A stretch of 64,000 nt of DNA from contig JAEOAD010000005.1 of NCBI GenBank assembly GCA_036365145.1, positions 4,931,001 to 4,995,000 on the forward strand, given 5' to 3'. A model generated the notes under the pieces. It had not been told where the DNA came from, did not search any database, and saw only the letters and a program-made list of their open reading frames with translations. The stretch comes from Orientallactaga sibirica. Taxonomy: Eukaryota > Chordata > Mammalia > Rodentia > Dipodidae. A program made the translations under genes and the position numbers. This document shows, in pieces, positions 53,066 to 64,000 of the stretch. Positions within the stretch are counted from its first letter, which is position 1. Each line of letters opens with the position of its first letter.

Positions 53066-54576
53066 ATGCTGAGGGGCTGTGTTTGTGCTCTAATGCCGTC
53101 CTTTGCACCGGAGCTGAAGTATGATATGTTTTGTGTAGTTCATCAAGGACAGAGTCTTTGGTGGTGGCTTATTATGAGAAAACCATCTCCACTTTGGACT
53201 TTGTTTCCTGCTTATTGCTCCTGATGTTCCAACCAGCACTGCGAGCTTAAGCTATTTTTGAAGTGGACAAAATGATCTGCAGGCACAACCATGTGAGCCT
53301 GTGCTGAACAAAAGTATGTCAGGCGTTGCGGAGTGCTGGTGGGGAATCAGAGGACAAATGGGCCAGAACGTCAGAGGGAAGGCGCACGCGTAACTGCAAC
53401 TGCACAAGACTGCCAAGGCGCTGTGTTGGGAGGTCCCAGAGCTGGAAAATCCTCCTGGAAGCCCCCCTCCTCTGTGCAGTCCTCTGAGCACCAGGACTGG
53501 TGGGCTGTGTCATGAAGTCTCGTGGACTTGAACAGGTACAGGTCATGTCCTTGACTAAATTCTACAGTGAAATCGATACCTGCCTGCTTTCTTACTTCTT
53601 GTAGAATTGTTTTGACTGTCAGGATTTACTTGGTAGGAAAAATATAATTTTTTTGTTGCAGTTATTTGAATGTATCATTTTTAGTTGATAGGGTTAAATT
53701 ATTCTAATTGTAGGCGCTAGGACAAACTAAAATTAGGCAGGGCATATTAGGCATGTGTTCATAAAATGAAAGACAAAAATCAGGGCAACTTAAAGAAAGC
53801 TCAGGCTTTCTTCTCTCAGACATCCTCCACAATACTTAAGTAGATAATTGATTGAAACATAACTATTGAAAATAAAAACACATTTAAGAGACAACCAAAG
53901 CACACTAAGATTTGCTACATTTGTTTGTAACTCAGACTCAGCGCTCTGCTTACATGCGTAACGCTCATGCACTGTCCTGGGATAGAATTCACGCTTACGA
54001 GAAAAGCTCACAGTGGTGCTTTAGCTAACAAGGAGGAAATGAAAAGAGATGCCATTTGTGACATGTTTGCTGTTATATGAATGTTCAGGTATGCCTGCAT
54101 CAGGAGACAGTGGTGCTGTGGGCTGGTGTGCCGCGAGTACACAGCCTGTCTGCCTTCATGCATCCTCTCGGGGAGCAGCCTGTTGTGGAAACCTCAGTCA
54201 CGCTGAGAGGTGCAAGCATCTCTGGGGCACTTAGGAAGGGTGGGCTGGCAGCGAGCTGCGGAGCACGCGTGGGTGGCACAGCTCTCTTCAGCATGTGCAG
54301 TGATGTTTTCTGCTCCATTGCCCCCTGACCCCCGCACCTATGGGCTCAGCAGCTGCAGACATTTCCCACTCTTGACTGAGGCAGGGTGGGTGAGCCCGCT
54401 GCTGTTCCTGACAGGGTTTCTCATGTGGCAAACGGGGAGGGCTTGGTCCACTTCCCTTCACTCATGTGAGAGTTCCTGTCCTGAAGAAAGTGCTCTATTC
54501 AGTATGGTTCTGAGCTGAGGGTGTTCTACTGAGTGTCTAGGAAGATACTGGAAAGTCGGACAAGATGTCTGCTGAG

Positions 54577-54623
<47 letters not shown>

Positions 54624-54941
54624 GGCTGGTGGACTGTCCGTCCTCACTGTGGTGATTACGCATGCTCCACAGATTTCCAGTGAAGCAAGTGAGGAGTGAG
54701 GCGAGTGCTGTTGATGCTGGGGCCGCCCTTGCGCCTGCGCTTCCTCCCAGCTGCTCAGAGCCTTTCCTTGAGGCCTTTCCTGTTTCCTAAGCTCTTGTCC
54801 CAGCCTTTTCCTTCTCTCCCCATTCCGGCCTCATTTTCTTGGGCCACTTCTTCTTGGTACCATTCCCTAGGGTAAAGCTTGTCATCTTTATGTCCCATAT
54901 TCCGCGAGTCTTAATCATTCATATGATGTTCTTAAGAATTT
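53066..54941. other. Unique non-coding sequence with a GT run
   Basis: No SINE and no recognised exon. The frames at 54049-54518 overlap on both strands without motifs. GT microsatellite at 54579-54622. Confidence 0.45.
54579..54622. repeat. (GT)22 microsatellite
   Basis: An uninterrupted GT run of 44 bp, the longest pure dinucleotide run in the window; prone to left-handed DNA. Confidence 0.97.
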
Positions 54942-55150
54942 GGGCTGGAGGCATGGCTTAGCAGTTTAGGCATTTGTCTGCAAAGCCAAAGGACCCTGGT
55001 TCAATTCCTCAGGACCCATGTAAGCCCGATGCACAAGGGGGCACATGCGTCTGGAGTTCAGTTGCAGTGGCTGGAGGCCCTGGCATGTCCGTTTTTTTAT
55101 TTCTCTCTCTCCTCCTTCCTCTTTCTCTGTCAAATAAATAAAAATAAATA
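54942..55150 (+). mobile_element. B2-related SINE
   Basis: TGGGCTGGAGGCATGGCTTA, GGTTCAATTCCTCAGGACC, CATGCGTCTGGAGTTCAGTT and a TCAAATAAATAAAAATAAAT tail. Confidence 0.94.
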
Positions 55151-56509
55151 TCTTTAAATAATTTATTAAATAGTTGCAATTAAAGCGCAGAGATTTGCAG
55201 TGTACTTTTGCTGTATCAGTTACTCGCCTACTGGCACTTTCTTTTTGGGTGGTTCTGGCTTTCTGCACACGATAATTCCAAGAATGACGCTGGTTAGGTC
55301 ACTGCTTTCCACATAGACTTGTTTGAGGAATAAACCCGCAAGACAGTGCGTGTGAACGACCTTGCCCAGGCCCCGTGTCTCTGTGGTGGATGTCACAAAG
55401 GAGGAAGGACACACGAGCGTCACTCCTGAGGTTACTGTTGCATGCGGTGAGCACTCCGAGGCTGCTAGTCTCTCCTGCTCAGCGTGGGGCCCAGTCATGC
55501 TCAGAACTGCTGAACAAGCCCATTTTTACATGGTTGACCAACTGCACCCAGGCCCTCTGCTGGTCTTTGGCATCAGTTTTAGTGAAGGCTGGTGTTGGAA
55601 AGGGGGGGGTGAAACAAGAGGCAGGCTGTGTTCCATGAAGCACCTTGGGCTGTTTTTAGTCCATGTTGCCTGTTTATAGTCATGGATTTTACCACTACTT
55701 TCCCAGAGTCTGTGGGGAGCAAGCCTCTTTTGGGGTTAGCTAGACCGTCTGTTGCTGGTGTGTATTCCCGGGCCTGCCTTGCTCTGCTTGAGCGTGTGTA
55801 GGGACCTCTTCCTGCCCACTTTGCAGGAAAAGTACAGAGACATTTCCCAGCTCCATTCTTACCCCTGTAGGTTTATTAAGGTCACTGGAACTTAGAGACT
55901 ATGTAAGAATTAAATGTCATTCTGACAGTTGTTTCAAGATTTTGCACAAAGTATTGTAGACTCATATAACACATCATCTACAGACTTAGAGGTGGTTTGC
56001 GGGGAACAAGTAAGTCCTTGAGGAGAATCTGCATGGAAAGGACGTTCTGCTGAGCACTCTGGCCTTGCAGGCGATGGTCACTGGCAAAGGTTAAGACTCA
56101 CTCTGACAGCCTGGCCTCCACCAGAGCCAGGGACAAGGCTCTGTGTCACAGTTGCTCACTCAGTGCTCATCCTGGTGCTTGGAGGCAGGGCTTGTCGTCA
56201 TGTGGAAGAAGAGGCAGGTGACAACGACAAGAAGGTCAACGCAGGGGCAGAGCTTGGGCCTGGCTGCTGTCTTCCTGGCCTAGCTTTGCCCTCTAGGGTT
56301 CTCTCGTTCCCAGACGGAGGCATGGCCACTTGCCTCTGCCTCTGCTTCTAATCCTTCTGGCTCCACCAATAAGCCCTCTGTACCCGTCACCTTCCTTCAT
56401 AAGCTTCACTTGCCTTTTACTGTAAGTGTTCCTGCTACAAGCAGGCGCTTCGTGACCCCAAACTTCGGTGCCTCTGTAGTGTCCCACTGCACTTGTGGCT
56501 GTTTTGGTT
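55151..56509. other. Unique sequence with opposed open frames
   Basis: Frames of 87-105 codons overlap on both strands at 55220-55679. The minus frame ends in a basic, proline-containing tail (KPEPPKKK) and a stop near 55220. I could not tie it to any protein or to convincing splice sites, so no gene is called. The remainder is featureless. Confidence 0.4.
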
Positions 56510-56625
56510 CTCTTGGGCTGTAGCTTCCTCGAGGGTAGGAACTGTCTGTCTTTGTTGGCTGACGTAACGTGCCATATGAGACCTAGAAAGAATGTTTATT
56601 AAATGAACCAATGAACAGATATTTA
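56510..56625 (+). mobile_element. L2/MIR-class 3' end relic
   Basis: AGCTTCCTCGAGGGTAGGAA with CTGTCTGTCTTTGTTGGCTG and AATGTTTATTAAATGAACCA follows the familiar CTCCTTGAGGGCAGGGACTG ... AATAAATGTTTGTTGAATG ending of L2. Confidence 0.65.
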
Positions 56626-57061
56626 TACTTGTGTCTCACATGCTTTATGCTCCATGCATACAAGGTTGAAATTGAGAGGTGCTGTGAGAGAGGTGTTCAT
56701 TCTCCCAGCTGTGGGCAACATGCTTGAAAAATCAAACACTGAATAAAAAAAATGCGGATTTGTATTTTTAGCATGTACTCATTTTGGTAATAATGTTTAA
56801 CAAATGGTATATGCTGTAAAATTGCCAATACTGAAATATTTAAGAGGCTAAAATAAAAGGATCCACTGGGTTAGATGATTTTAGGAGTAAGTTATAACTG
56901 AACCTTCTAGCCATGGTGGCGTGTACAGACTGCGTGCCTGGCCAGCACATATTGAGGGTGGCAGAGCGGGACTCTGTCTTTCTGTATACAGCACATTAAA
57001 TGCTTTGAAATGTGTCACATCACATTGAGTATAAGCAGGAATGGAGTGCCATTGACTTTTT
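56626..57061. other. Unique AT-rich sequence
   Basis: Nothing recognised. Confidence 0.4.
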
Positions 57062-57249
57062 CTTTGAAATAGTTTCATTATTTGCAAACAGAGAGAGATA
57101 GAGAGTGGGGGTACCAGGTCTTCTTGCGCAGGTCCTCCAGATGCACGTGTCACTTTGTATGCCTGGCTTTATGTGGGACTGGGACTTGAACCCAGAATGG
57201 CAGCCTTTGCAAGCCAGCACCTTTAACCACCAAGCCATCTCCCCAGCCC
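57062..57249 (-). mobile_element. B2-related SINE, diverged
   Basis: TTATTTGCAAACAGAGAGAG, CCTCCAGATGCACGTGTCAC, GGACTTGAACCCAGAATGG and GCCATCTCCCCAGCCC. The GCCACTGCAAACGAA part is eroded. Confidence 0.88.
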
Positions 57250-57557
57250 TCTGTCCCTTTCTTAAGAGCTTGGTTACAATATTTATATTTGCTATTGCTT
57301 GTCGCTGTTGTTGAAATTGTTCGTGTACAAAGAACATATCAGAAGGTGCTGGTGTAGGACACGAAGTCCCTGGGCAGATTCTGGTACTTTCAGAAGTAGA
57401 ATGAGGAGCAGAGGACAGAGGATTGGAAAAGAGCTCCGTAGTAGCATTTGGCTGAGGTGGCAGTAGGTTGGGGACCCTAGGAGCCCCTGGGGAACCAATG
57501 AACAGACACACACTTACTGTCCTGCATGTCTGGGGGGTGGGCTGTTTGTCCTGGCAT
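57250..57557. other. Unique non-coding sequence
   Basis: Nothing recognised. The minus frame 57020-57511 (163 codons) runs from here through the SINE, so it is not a credible gene. Confidence 0.45.
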
Positions 57558-57706
57558 TTTTTTGTTTTTCGAGGTAGGGTTTCACTCTAGCTCAGGCTGA
57601 CCTGGAATTCACTATGTAGTCTCAGGGTGGCCTTGAACTCATGGTGATCCTCCTACCTCTGACTCCCGAGTGCTGGGATTAAAGACGTGCGCCACCACGC
57701 CCGGCT
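57558..57706 (-). mobile_element. Young B1-type SINE with target-site duplication
   Basis: TTTTTCGAGGTAGGGTTTCA, GGAATTCACTATGTAGTCTC and GCGCCACCACGCCCGGC are close to consensus. CCTGGCATTTTT occurs before it and again after it (57715-57723 region). Confidence 0.95.
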
Positions 57707-57723
57707 CTGGCCTGGCATTTTTA

Positions 57724-58162
57724 AATGGTTGTACTGTAGACACAGACGGACCCTAGAAGCCAGTTTGGAACCTCAGTATCTGCATATTTGGGGGGACGTT
57801 TACCCCACAATTGAAGTACAGGAAATTTTCTGTGCTCTGCATTTGGAGAATCTATATTGAAAGTTACTTGGTACAGTAAAGGGAGCAAAATGATAAACCT
57901 ATTTCCATTCTGAGTATGACATATATTTGCTGGTGAAGTAAGTGAAACATTGGTTGCAGACTTTGATACAAAATATATGTAGCTTATTTGATGGAAACAG
58001 ATGCTGTAAGTCTGTTAAGAGGAATGGAGGCATGAATCACATGCTTCATGGAGGTGCAGCACGCTGGAAAAGTGCTTCATGTGTAGAAAGATCTAAATGA
58101 CAAAGGGTTCTGATTCAATCTAGAGCGCTAGATCAGTTTCAAGGAATAGTACCTCTCCCTGC
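57724..58162. other. Unique AT-rich sequence
   Basis: Nothing recognised. Confidence 0.4.
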
Positions 58163-58240
58163 CTCCTACAGGATGGAAGCCAGGGCCTCAGGCACGCTAG
58201 GCTAGTTAGCCTTCCACTGAGCCGCAACTCCAGCACATTT
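58163..58240 (-). mobile_element. ID-like SINE, antisense
   Basis: GGATGGAAGCCAGGGCCTCA, GGCACGCTAGGCTAGTTAGC and CCACTGAGCCGCAACTCCAG match the antisense ID element. Confidence 0.7.
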
Positions 58241-58249
58241 GAAAAGTTT

Positions 58250-58345
58250 ATTTTCTGGTAGGGTTTGCTTAATTGACTCGGCTGCCCTTGAACTTGAGAT
58301 CTTCCCAGATAGCTAAGATTACATGTATGTGTCACCATGCCTGGG
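58250..58345 (-). mobile_element. Old B1-like remnant
   Basis: TCTGGTAGGGTTTGCTTAAT, CGGCTGCCCTTGAACTTGAG and TAAGATTACATGTATGTGTC with CACCATGCCTGGG follow the antisense B1 order at low identity. Confidence 0.55.
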
Positions 58346-58589
58346 TACGTATGTGCATGAGTGCATGCGTGTCAATTTACTTTGCCTTAAACCATATTTC
58401 AATAATTTTGAGAATTCTAAATATATTAATGAAGTCTTTAAGAACATTTGTTCTTCTTGAGGAAAACCCTAACATAATAAGGAATTAGGGGGAGAAAAGT
58501 GGCACTCATCTAAAGCAAAACAAAGATGCAACTGTCCTTTCTTGCAGGTCATATTAAAATATAAGAAAATACATTTTGCTGTTAGTAAA
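58346..58589. other. Unique AT-rich sequence
   Basis: Nothing recognised. Confidence 0.4.
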
Positions 58590-58691
58590 ACAACAGTGTC
58601 TCACTCTGTTATCTAGACTGGCCTGAAACTTGTAATCCTTTGCCAGCATCCGGAGTGCTGGTATTCTAGCCATGGAACCACCAGGTCTGGC
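58590..58691 (-). mobile_element. Old B1-like remnant
   Basis: ACAGTGTCTCACTCTGTTAT, CTAGACTGGCCTGAAACTTG and GGAGTGCTGGTATTCTAGCC, ending CCAGGTCTGGC; ancestral B1 type. Confidence 0.6.
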
Positions 58692-59225
58692 TTTTCAGGT
58701 ATAAGAGCATTTTAAGCATTTTACAATACTCTCTGATTCACTTGTACAAACTAGCAGATTCAGTGATAAAATTGACCAGATCTAAAGCAAATCTCACCTG
58801 TGGGTTTACAGTGAACAGTGCAGCTAGAAGCCTGGCTGGGAGTGGTTGTTCCTTCCCAGCTGTGGCACCTTCAGTACATCCTCTGGTCCTAGCAGGGACC
58901 CTGGGGCCTCTCATTTCTGAAGTGCTGGTAATCCAACTCAATAGTTTAGGCATTAAGCCAGTTAATTAGGGTTGACAAAATGCTTTGAAAACCACACAGG
59001 ATTCTCTCAATGGATGTTGGTCATCTTAGCTCTGCTTGGTGCTGGCCAGTGGGTGGTCTGCTAGATCCAAAAGAGTTTTACATGTACATTTCATGGAAAT
59101 ATTCTAGAACAATTAGTCTTATGTATTTCCATTCTAATCTCCATGTGTTTATGGAATGATTTCATGGGAACATTGCCTAAAGCTTTAGGGTAGGAGATGT
59201 ATACTTTTTGTGGTCTCACTGATAG
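58692..59225. other. Unique non-coding sequence
   Basis: Nothing recognised. Confidence 0.4.
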
Positions 59226-59475
59226 CAGTACATTTTTGCATGCATGTGTATCTGTTGTGTATATACATGTTCACGTGTGTGTGTACACACGCATGTGATG
59301 CCTAGAGGCCAGCGTTGGGTGGCTTCCTCTAGTGCGGTCCACCTCAAGCTCAGTGAGTGACCGGTTACTCTAGCTAGCCAGTGAGCCCCGGAAGAGCGTC
59401 TGTCTCCCTGGTGCTGGGTTACAGGGGTACTGCTATGCCTGGCATTTACCCACTGAGCCACCCCCCCCCAGCCAG
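59226..59475 (+). mobile_element. Older composite rodent repeat
   Basis: ATGTTCACGTGTGTGTGTAC, GATGCCTAGAGGCCAGCGTT, CTAGCTAGCCAGTGAGCCCC, GGTGCTGGGTTACAGGGGT and CCACTGAGCCACCCC. Same plan as the repeats at 35219, 36296 and 49270. Confidence 0.5.
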
Positions 59476-59728
59476 AGAGTACATTTTGATGAAATACAGC
59501 GCATGGGTGGCAGAGTATATGTGTATAGTGAGTTCGATAGGTGACCTGTCAAACAATATGCCTGTTGAGGGAAGCAAACTGATTTTGAGTTCTTATTGTG
59601 AAAGTCAAAATGATGTGTGATTGTGGTTGTTTGGCCCTTAAGGAGTCAGTTTAATTAATGTTTTCTTTCCAAAGCACTCAAGGCCTTAGAAAGGGGGAAA
59701 TGGTGATAAATAGTACTCTTGTTCTAAG

Positions 59729-59812
59729 TATAGAGATCAGTGGTAGACACTTAGCTAGCACGTGTGAGCCTCTGCCTTCTATAATCTGGCCCAGCAAACA
59801 AACAAAAATAAA
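59729..59812 (+). mobile_element. ID-like SINE
   Basis: GATCAGTGGTAGACACTTAG, CTAGCACGTGTGAGCCTCTG and a CAAACAAACAAAAATAAAC tail follow the sense ID layout. Confidence 0.65.
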
Positions 59813-61989
59813 CACGAAACCACATATGTGTAGTTTGTTCTTTAAATGTTAGTTTATCAGAGTTGTGCTCATCAAAGTCTTGCATGTTTATTTGTTAGGC
59901 TCAGGCTGAAGTAACAGCAATGAACACTCAGGTAACTTACCTTTCTATTTGACACACCAAACCTAGTTGTTCGGTTCAGAAATAGTTAACTTAGAATCTA
60001 TACACTCATTTCCACCAAAGAATATTTTACTAAGGCATTAAGCATTATTATTATTTTAGCTATTTGTTGGTATATATTTATGCATCCCAATTTTTTCGGG
60101 GGGGGGGAGAAATAACAATAATGTATCTATCAACACGCACGTCTGTCCCATCCCTAAATGTGATTTTAGAAATGAATTACAGCATAAAGTTTTATGCAGA
60201 ATGTGTAGCTACTTGGAGGTATAATTGTCATAGCAGAGAGTATGCTTGCTTACATAGAGGGCGCAGTGTGGCGACTTTTTAGTTTGGGCATGTATGGGGT
60301 TGCACAGCCACTATCATAGTCAATTTTAGGGACATTTTCAACCCCCCAAAGAAACCCCATACCCCTCAGCCCTCATTCCCGTTAATCTCTGCATCCCATC
60401 CCAGCCTAGGTAACTACAAATCAGCTTTCTGTCTCTGTCGATTTGCCTGTGAAACAACCTATTTTCATGACTTGAGAACGCTCCCCACCCACAGGGAAGC
60501 TTCTCCACCTCTTGCTGCATTGTGTAGTGACTTGGGCCCCGTGTGAGACACTAAGCAAGAAGTGGGCACTGTCTGCTCCTCAGCATTACAGTTATTCTTT
60601 CACTTCTAGGTGTGTGTGTGTGTTTTGGTACTAAGTGGTTTTCAGGAGACAGTGATGAAACAATGAGGAAATACAGGGACAGTGATGTGGAGTTACTGTC
60701 GCTGTAGTGCACTTGGGGATCTGAAGAAGTGACTTGCATATGTCTTTGAACATCAGAGAATGAGGATTAGTGAAGGCAGGCTCAGCTGGTCTGTTGGTAT
60801 GCACACACTTGTGTTGCTGTCGGGGCACACTGAAGACTTGGCACACACACTGAAGACTTGGCACACATGGCACACACACTGCTGTTACAAGCAGCTGTTG
60901 GTGGCCATGAACAGTTGCAGTCTTGACGCAGATGGAAGTGAACATGGGCACGCGTGGACATAAACCCTCTGTGTTCTCATGAATTCTTGGTACTTAAGAT
61001 ACGGTGAGTAACGTCTGGACTTCTCCACTTTGTCTTCCTCCAAGTACACCCTTCCAGGGGCGTGGATCAGAATTTGAGAGCTAGGAATTGAAGAGCGAAC
61101 AGGATTACGAGGCTTGCCTTGTTTGAATTTAGAGCTAACTTCTTTTTGAAGTAGAAGTTATGATCCTGGGCGCTCTCTCCCTCCACTCCCACGGCACTGT
61201 CATCATTTGTTTATCTTAGAAATGTATCTACAGATACATTCGCTTCATCTTCTCGGACCACAGTCCTTCACGTACAGGAAGTAGAGGCACTGCTTCTTTC
61301 ATGTGTTAGGGATTTTAAAGTGACTTATGTTCAGATGAAGTTGTAGATGGAAATTTGCTTCTGAGAAGGTCGAGTGTGCATCAGGTCTCTTGAAATAGTG
61401 GGCATGTAGTAGATTTTAGTAGGTATAAAAGCTAAATAAATGCAGTTGTTTGACTTCCACATGATAGGGTGCTGGAGATGAGCTCACAGCGCCGGGAAGG
61501 ACTGCCCGCGTTCAGGAAAGTTCCTTGGTGAAGATGTGTGTCTGTTGCCGCTGGTGCTTCTTTGAGCCCATGCATTTCTGTGCTCATTCCTGCAGTGCAT
61601 TTCTAGCATCAGGGATAGCGTGTCTTCTCTACCACGTGGCGCACTGTACACTGAAGCCAGGTGTCGGCCATCCAGTCCTGTGCCGGCATTTCTAGCCCCC
61701 AGGCTCTGCCCACTGGGGTGCCCGGAGCCTGTGTGCCCAGCACTGAGGAGTTCCCTAAGATGAGGTTCCCTAAGATGAGGCGTCAGGTCGGAGTCTTCCT
61801 GTTTCATGTTCCTCTGCATTTCACTCTGGCCTAAAGCTAGCACCAATTGTATCTTCACCCTTCTCATTCAGTGCAGGCTTTGCATGTCTCACTTTGCGAA
61901 ACTTTAAGGTCTTTACATTAGGGTTTTAAATTTTAAAGTCTTGCAGTATAGGAGTCTGATCTTTATGTAAGTAGAAAAACGGTTTTTGA
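59813..61989. other. Unique non-coding sequence
   Basis: About 2.2 kb without SINEs. A G-run lies at 60099-60107. A short tandem block (CACACTGAAGACTTGG, twice) is at 60825-60882. Frames up to 127 codons (61484-61867 minus) have no motif; one contains a 14-bp direct repeat (GAGTTCCCTAAGATGAGG and GTTCCCTAAGATGAGG near 61750-61780). Confidence 0.45.
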
Positions 61990-62212
61990 GGGGCTATAGC
62001 TATGCCTCAGTGGTTGAGGCATTTGCCTGCAAGGCCTAATGACCCAGGTTCAGTTCCCCAGCACCCACATAAAGCCAGATGAACAAAGTGGTCCATGCAT
62101 CTGGAGTTTGATTGCAGTGGCCGGAGGCCCTGGCAAACTCATTCATATTCTCTTGCTCTCTTGTTCCCCCCACCTCTCTCTCTGCTTGCTAATAAATAAA
62201 CAAACTAAAAAT
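61990..62212 (+). mobile_element. B2-related SINE
   Basis: GGGGCTATAGCTATGCCTCA, CAGGTTCAGTTCCCCAGCAC, CATGCATCTGGAGTTTGATT and CTAATAAATAAACAAAC; an older copy. Confidence 0.9.
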
Positions 62213-62265
62213 CTCTGAAAATGGTTTTTGAAGAATTTGGGAGTGTAACTGAAATGTTTTCTGCT

Positions 62266-62412
62266 AAAGCCAGATGCACAATGTGGCACTTGCATTTGGA
62301 GTTCATTCCTTGCAATGGCTGGAGGCTCTGGCTTGCCAATTTTCTCTCTACCTGCCTCTTTCTCTATCTCTCACAAACAAACAAACAAACAAACAAACAA
62401 ACAAACAAAAAA
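62266..62412 (+). mobile_element. B2-related SINE, body and tail only
   Basis: AAAGCCAGATGCACAATGTG, GCATTTGGAGTTCATTCCTT, GCAATGGCTGGAGGCTCTGG and a CT-rich end. The tRNA-like head is absent, so it was 5'-truncated. Confidence 0.9.
62374..62410. repeat. (CAAA)n microsatellite
   Basis: About nine CAAA units, forming the tail of the truncated SINE. Confidence 0.95.
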
Positions 62413-64000
62413 TTTTAAAAAATCTGACTAGTTACCCCTCCTTCTCTATGTAGATGGAGTGTGTGTAGAGTAAGAATTGAGTGCATTGAGTCAACCTGTA
62501 GTGTCCGGCTGTTTGGCCTGTTCTGAGTCCTTGGTGTCTTACACACACAGCCATGAAGACGGAGCCACAGCCCTTTGCACAGTCTGACTTGCATTGACTG
62601 GGCACCTGACTTGACCTGAATGTTTAATCCTGCCTGGCTGCATGGAGTCTAAGCAGAGAGTGCTGACAGCTACGCAGAGCCATGGGTTGCTCTGACCGTT
62701 GCTTGTCGTCATGGTTCATGAAGGGGGAGATGCAAGGACAGAAACATCAAAACACCCAAGGAAAGGCCACTAGGAAAGACCGCACGGACTTCACTGGCCT
62801 TGAAGGGTGCTTTTGTTGGGAGGGGACAATGTGGAGAAAAGAGTGCCATCTTGATTTCGAAGTACTCACACGTAATTTAGGACGTGTGACCGACCCATTT
62901 TCCCTAGGTTTTTCTGCCTCTAATTTTTTGTTCTGTCTTCCCTTCCCCTCCAACTTAAGTTCCCTCATTTTTCAGGATTTTGTTTTGAGTTTGTGACTAG
63001 TAAGCTTTCAGATAATACTGAAATTAATGGTAACACACAACTCTGTAATAAGGTCAGAGGAATTGAGTGAGACACAAAGTTCATTAGCTTATTTCTGTGA
63101 GCTCAGAACGCTTACAGGTTATACTAAAAGAGACATGGTTTTGTAAAATGAGGACAGCGATCTACTAATGCAACACTATAGGGCGAGTCCTTCCTTCCAA
63201 GTCAGGACGTTCACAGTGGGGATAAATGAAAAGAACTGGAGTTGGTGGTAGTGAGAAGATTGGGAAGAAGTTGGTATTTGTGTTTGTGGGGTCTCTGTAA
63301 AATGGGAGCTTCTGTTCTAAGGCTCCTCCCTCTGTGCACACTGCCATCATGTCAGAGCTTCGTTCTTCTCGCTTTTCCCTCTGTGACCAGTTGCGTTTGA
63401 GCATTCATGGCATTACAGACACGTGGAAGCTAATCTAAGCCAAGCATCTGCTAACCAGGGAGCCAGTTTCTAAAACTCTCAGCTGCAGGGCGTTGGTAGC
63501 ATTCTAAAAGGTGTGTGTCTGACATGCAGACTGAGCCTGTGTGAATCCTCTGGGGGTCCCCCCTCCCCTGGAGACTTCAGACTACAGAGCAGGGCCACTT
63601 ACATAGCACTGAAGGCGAAAAGTCCCTCACCAGGTGACCTGGGAGCTGTGCAAGAGCAAGTGCAGGGTCTGCCTTTGTCCCTGCCTAGGTTAAGCCACAC
63701 ACTTTCAAGCACACCCAGAGCCATTGTTTAAGGTTCTATAATAGGCTAAATTTCATGTTGTGGCTGTAGACAGGGTTTAGTCCTGAGACGGTGAGCTTTG
63801 AAGCAGGGAAAACAGTAGCTGGACAGACAGATTTGCTTGCTTTGGCCTTCTTGTCTCTTCTTTCCCTAGACATACTACAGTTACATCTGCTTTGAGGTTT
63901 ATGTGCTAGGATAGGCCCCTTAGATTAACAGTGCAGCTTGTCAGTGCTACAAATGTGAGATAAATTACACCCATTAGAAGCTTGGAACATGTTTTGTACC
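62413..64000. other. Unique non-coding sequence to the window end
   Basis: No SINE, no recognised exon. Frames up to 104 codons (62682-62996) lack any motif. Confidence 0.45.

Noticed and set aside
57020..57511. 163-codon minus-strand frame
   Set aside because: It crosses a whole SINE copy; its middle encodes reverse-complement SINE text.

Overview
The window is mammalian nuclear DNA from a rodent. It is low in CpG, full of short retrotransposons, and shows no operons or dense coding. Two SINE families dominate. One is a tRNA-derived, B2-related element with the head GGGCTGGAGAGATGGCTTAG, a CT-rich body end and an AAATAAATAAAT tail. The other is a 7SL-derived B1-type element with the core GAGACTACATAGTGAATTCC. 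From memory, these diverged subfamilies best fit a jerboa (Dipodoidea, e.g. Jaculus) rather than mouse or rat. That species call is inference; the rodent call is firm.

No protein-coding exon could be supported. Every long open frame is explained by a tandem repeat, a SINE or chance. The window is probably intergenic or deep intron. The annotation is therefore mostly repeats: about 55 SINE copies on both strands, ancient MIR and L2 remnants, two L1 3' ends (one older and split by a B1), a possible ERV LTR, older composite rodent repeats, microsatellites and three minisatellites.

Layout. 0-9 kb: SINE clusters, an L1 3' end and a 580-bp pyrimidine tract grown inside a SINE; a CpG-dense patch with a GGAA tract and a perfect CRE lies at 8.7-8.9 kb. 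9-24 kb: mostly unique sequence with scattered SINEs, a 46-bp minisatellite at 14.1-14.9 kb carrying repeated CACGTG E-boxes, and a possible retrocopy ending in 35 A at 17.25 kb. 24.7-26.5 kb: a 29-bp minisatellite of about 60 units whose common unit carries an ETS-type core beside a MYB-type core. 29.4-29.8 kb: a 58-bp minisatellite with a hairpin in each unit. 30.6-32.1 kb: an ancient L1, then an LTR-like segment. 32.3-37.3 kb and 46.0-47.3 kb: dense SINE clusters with four tail-to-tail inverted pairs. The rest is mostly unique non-coding sequence.

The most notable features are the three minisatellites within 16 kb, the SINE-internal tract expansion, the CpG/CRE/GGAA patch, and the recurrent tail-to-tail SINE pairs. 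No gene network can be described from this window.
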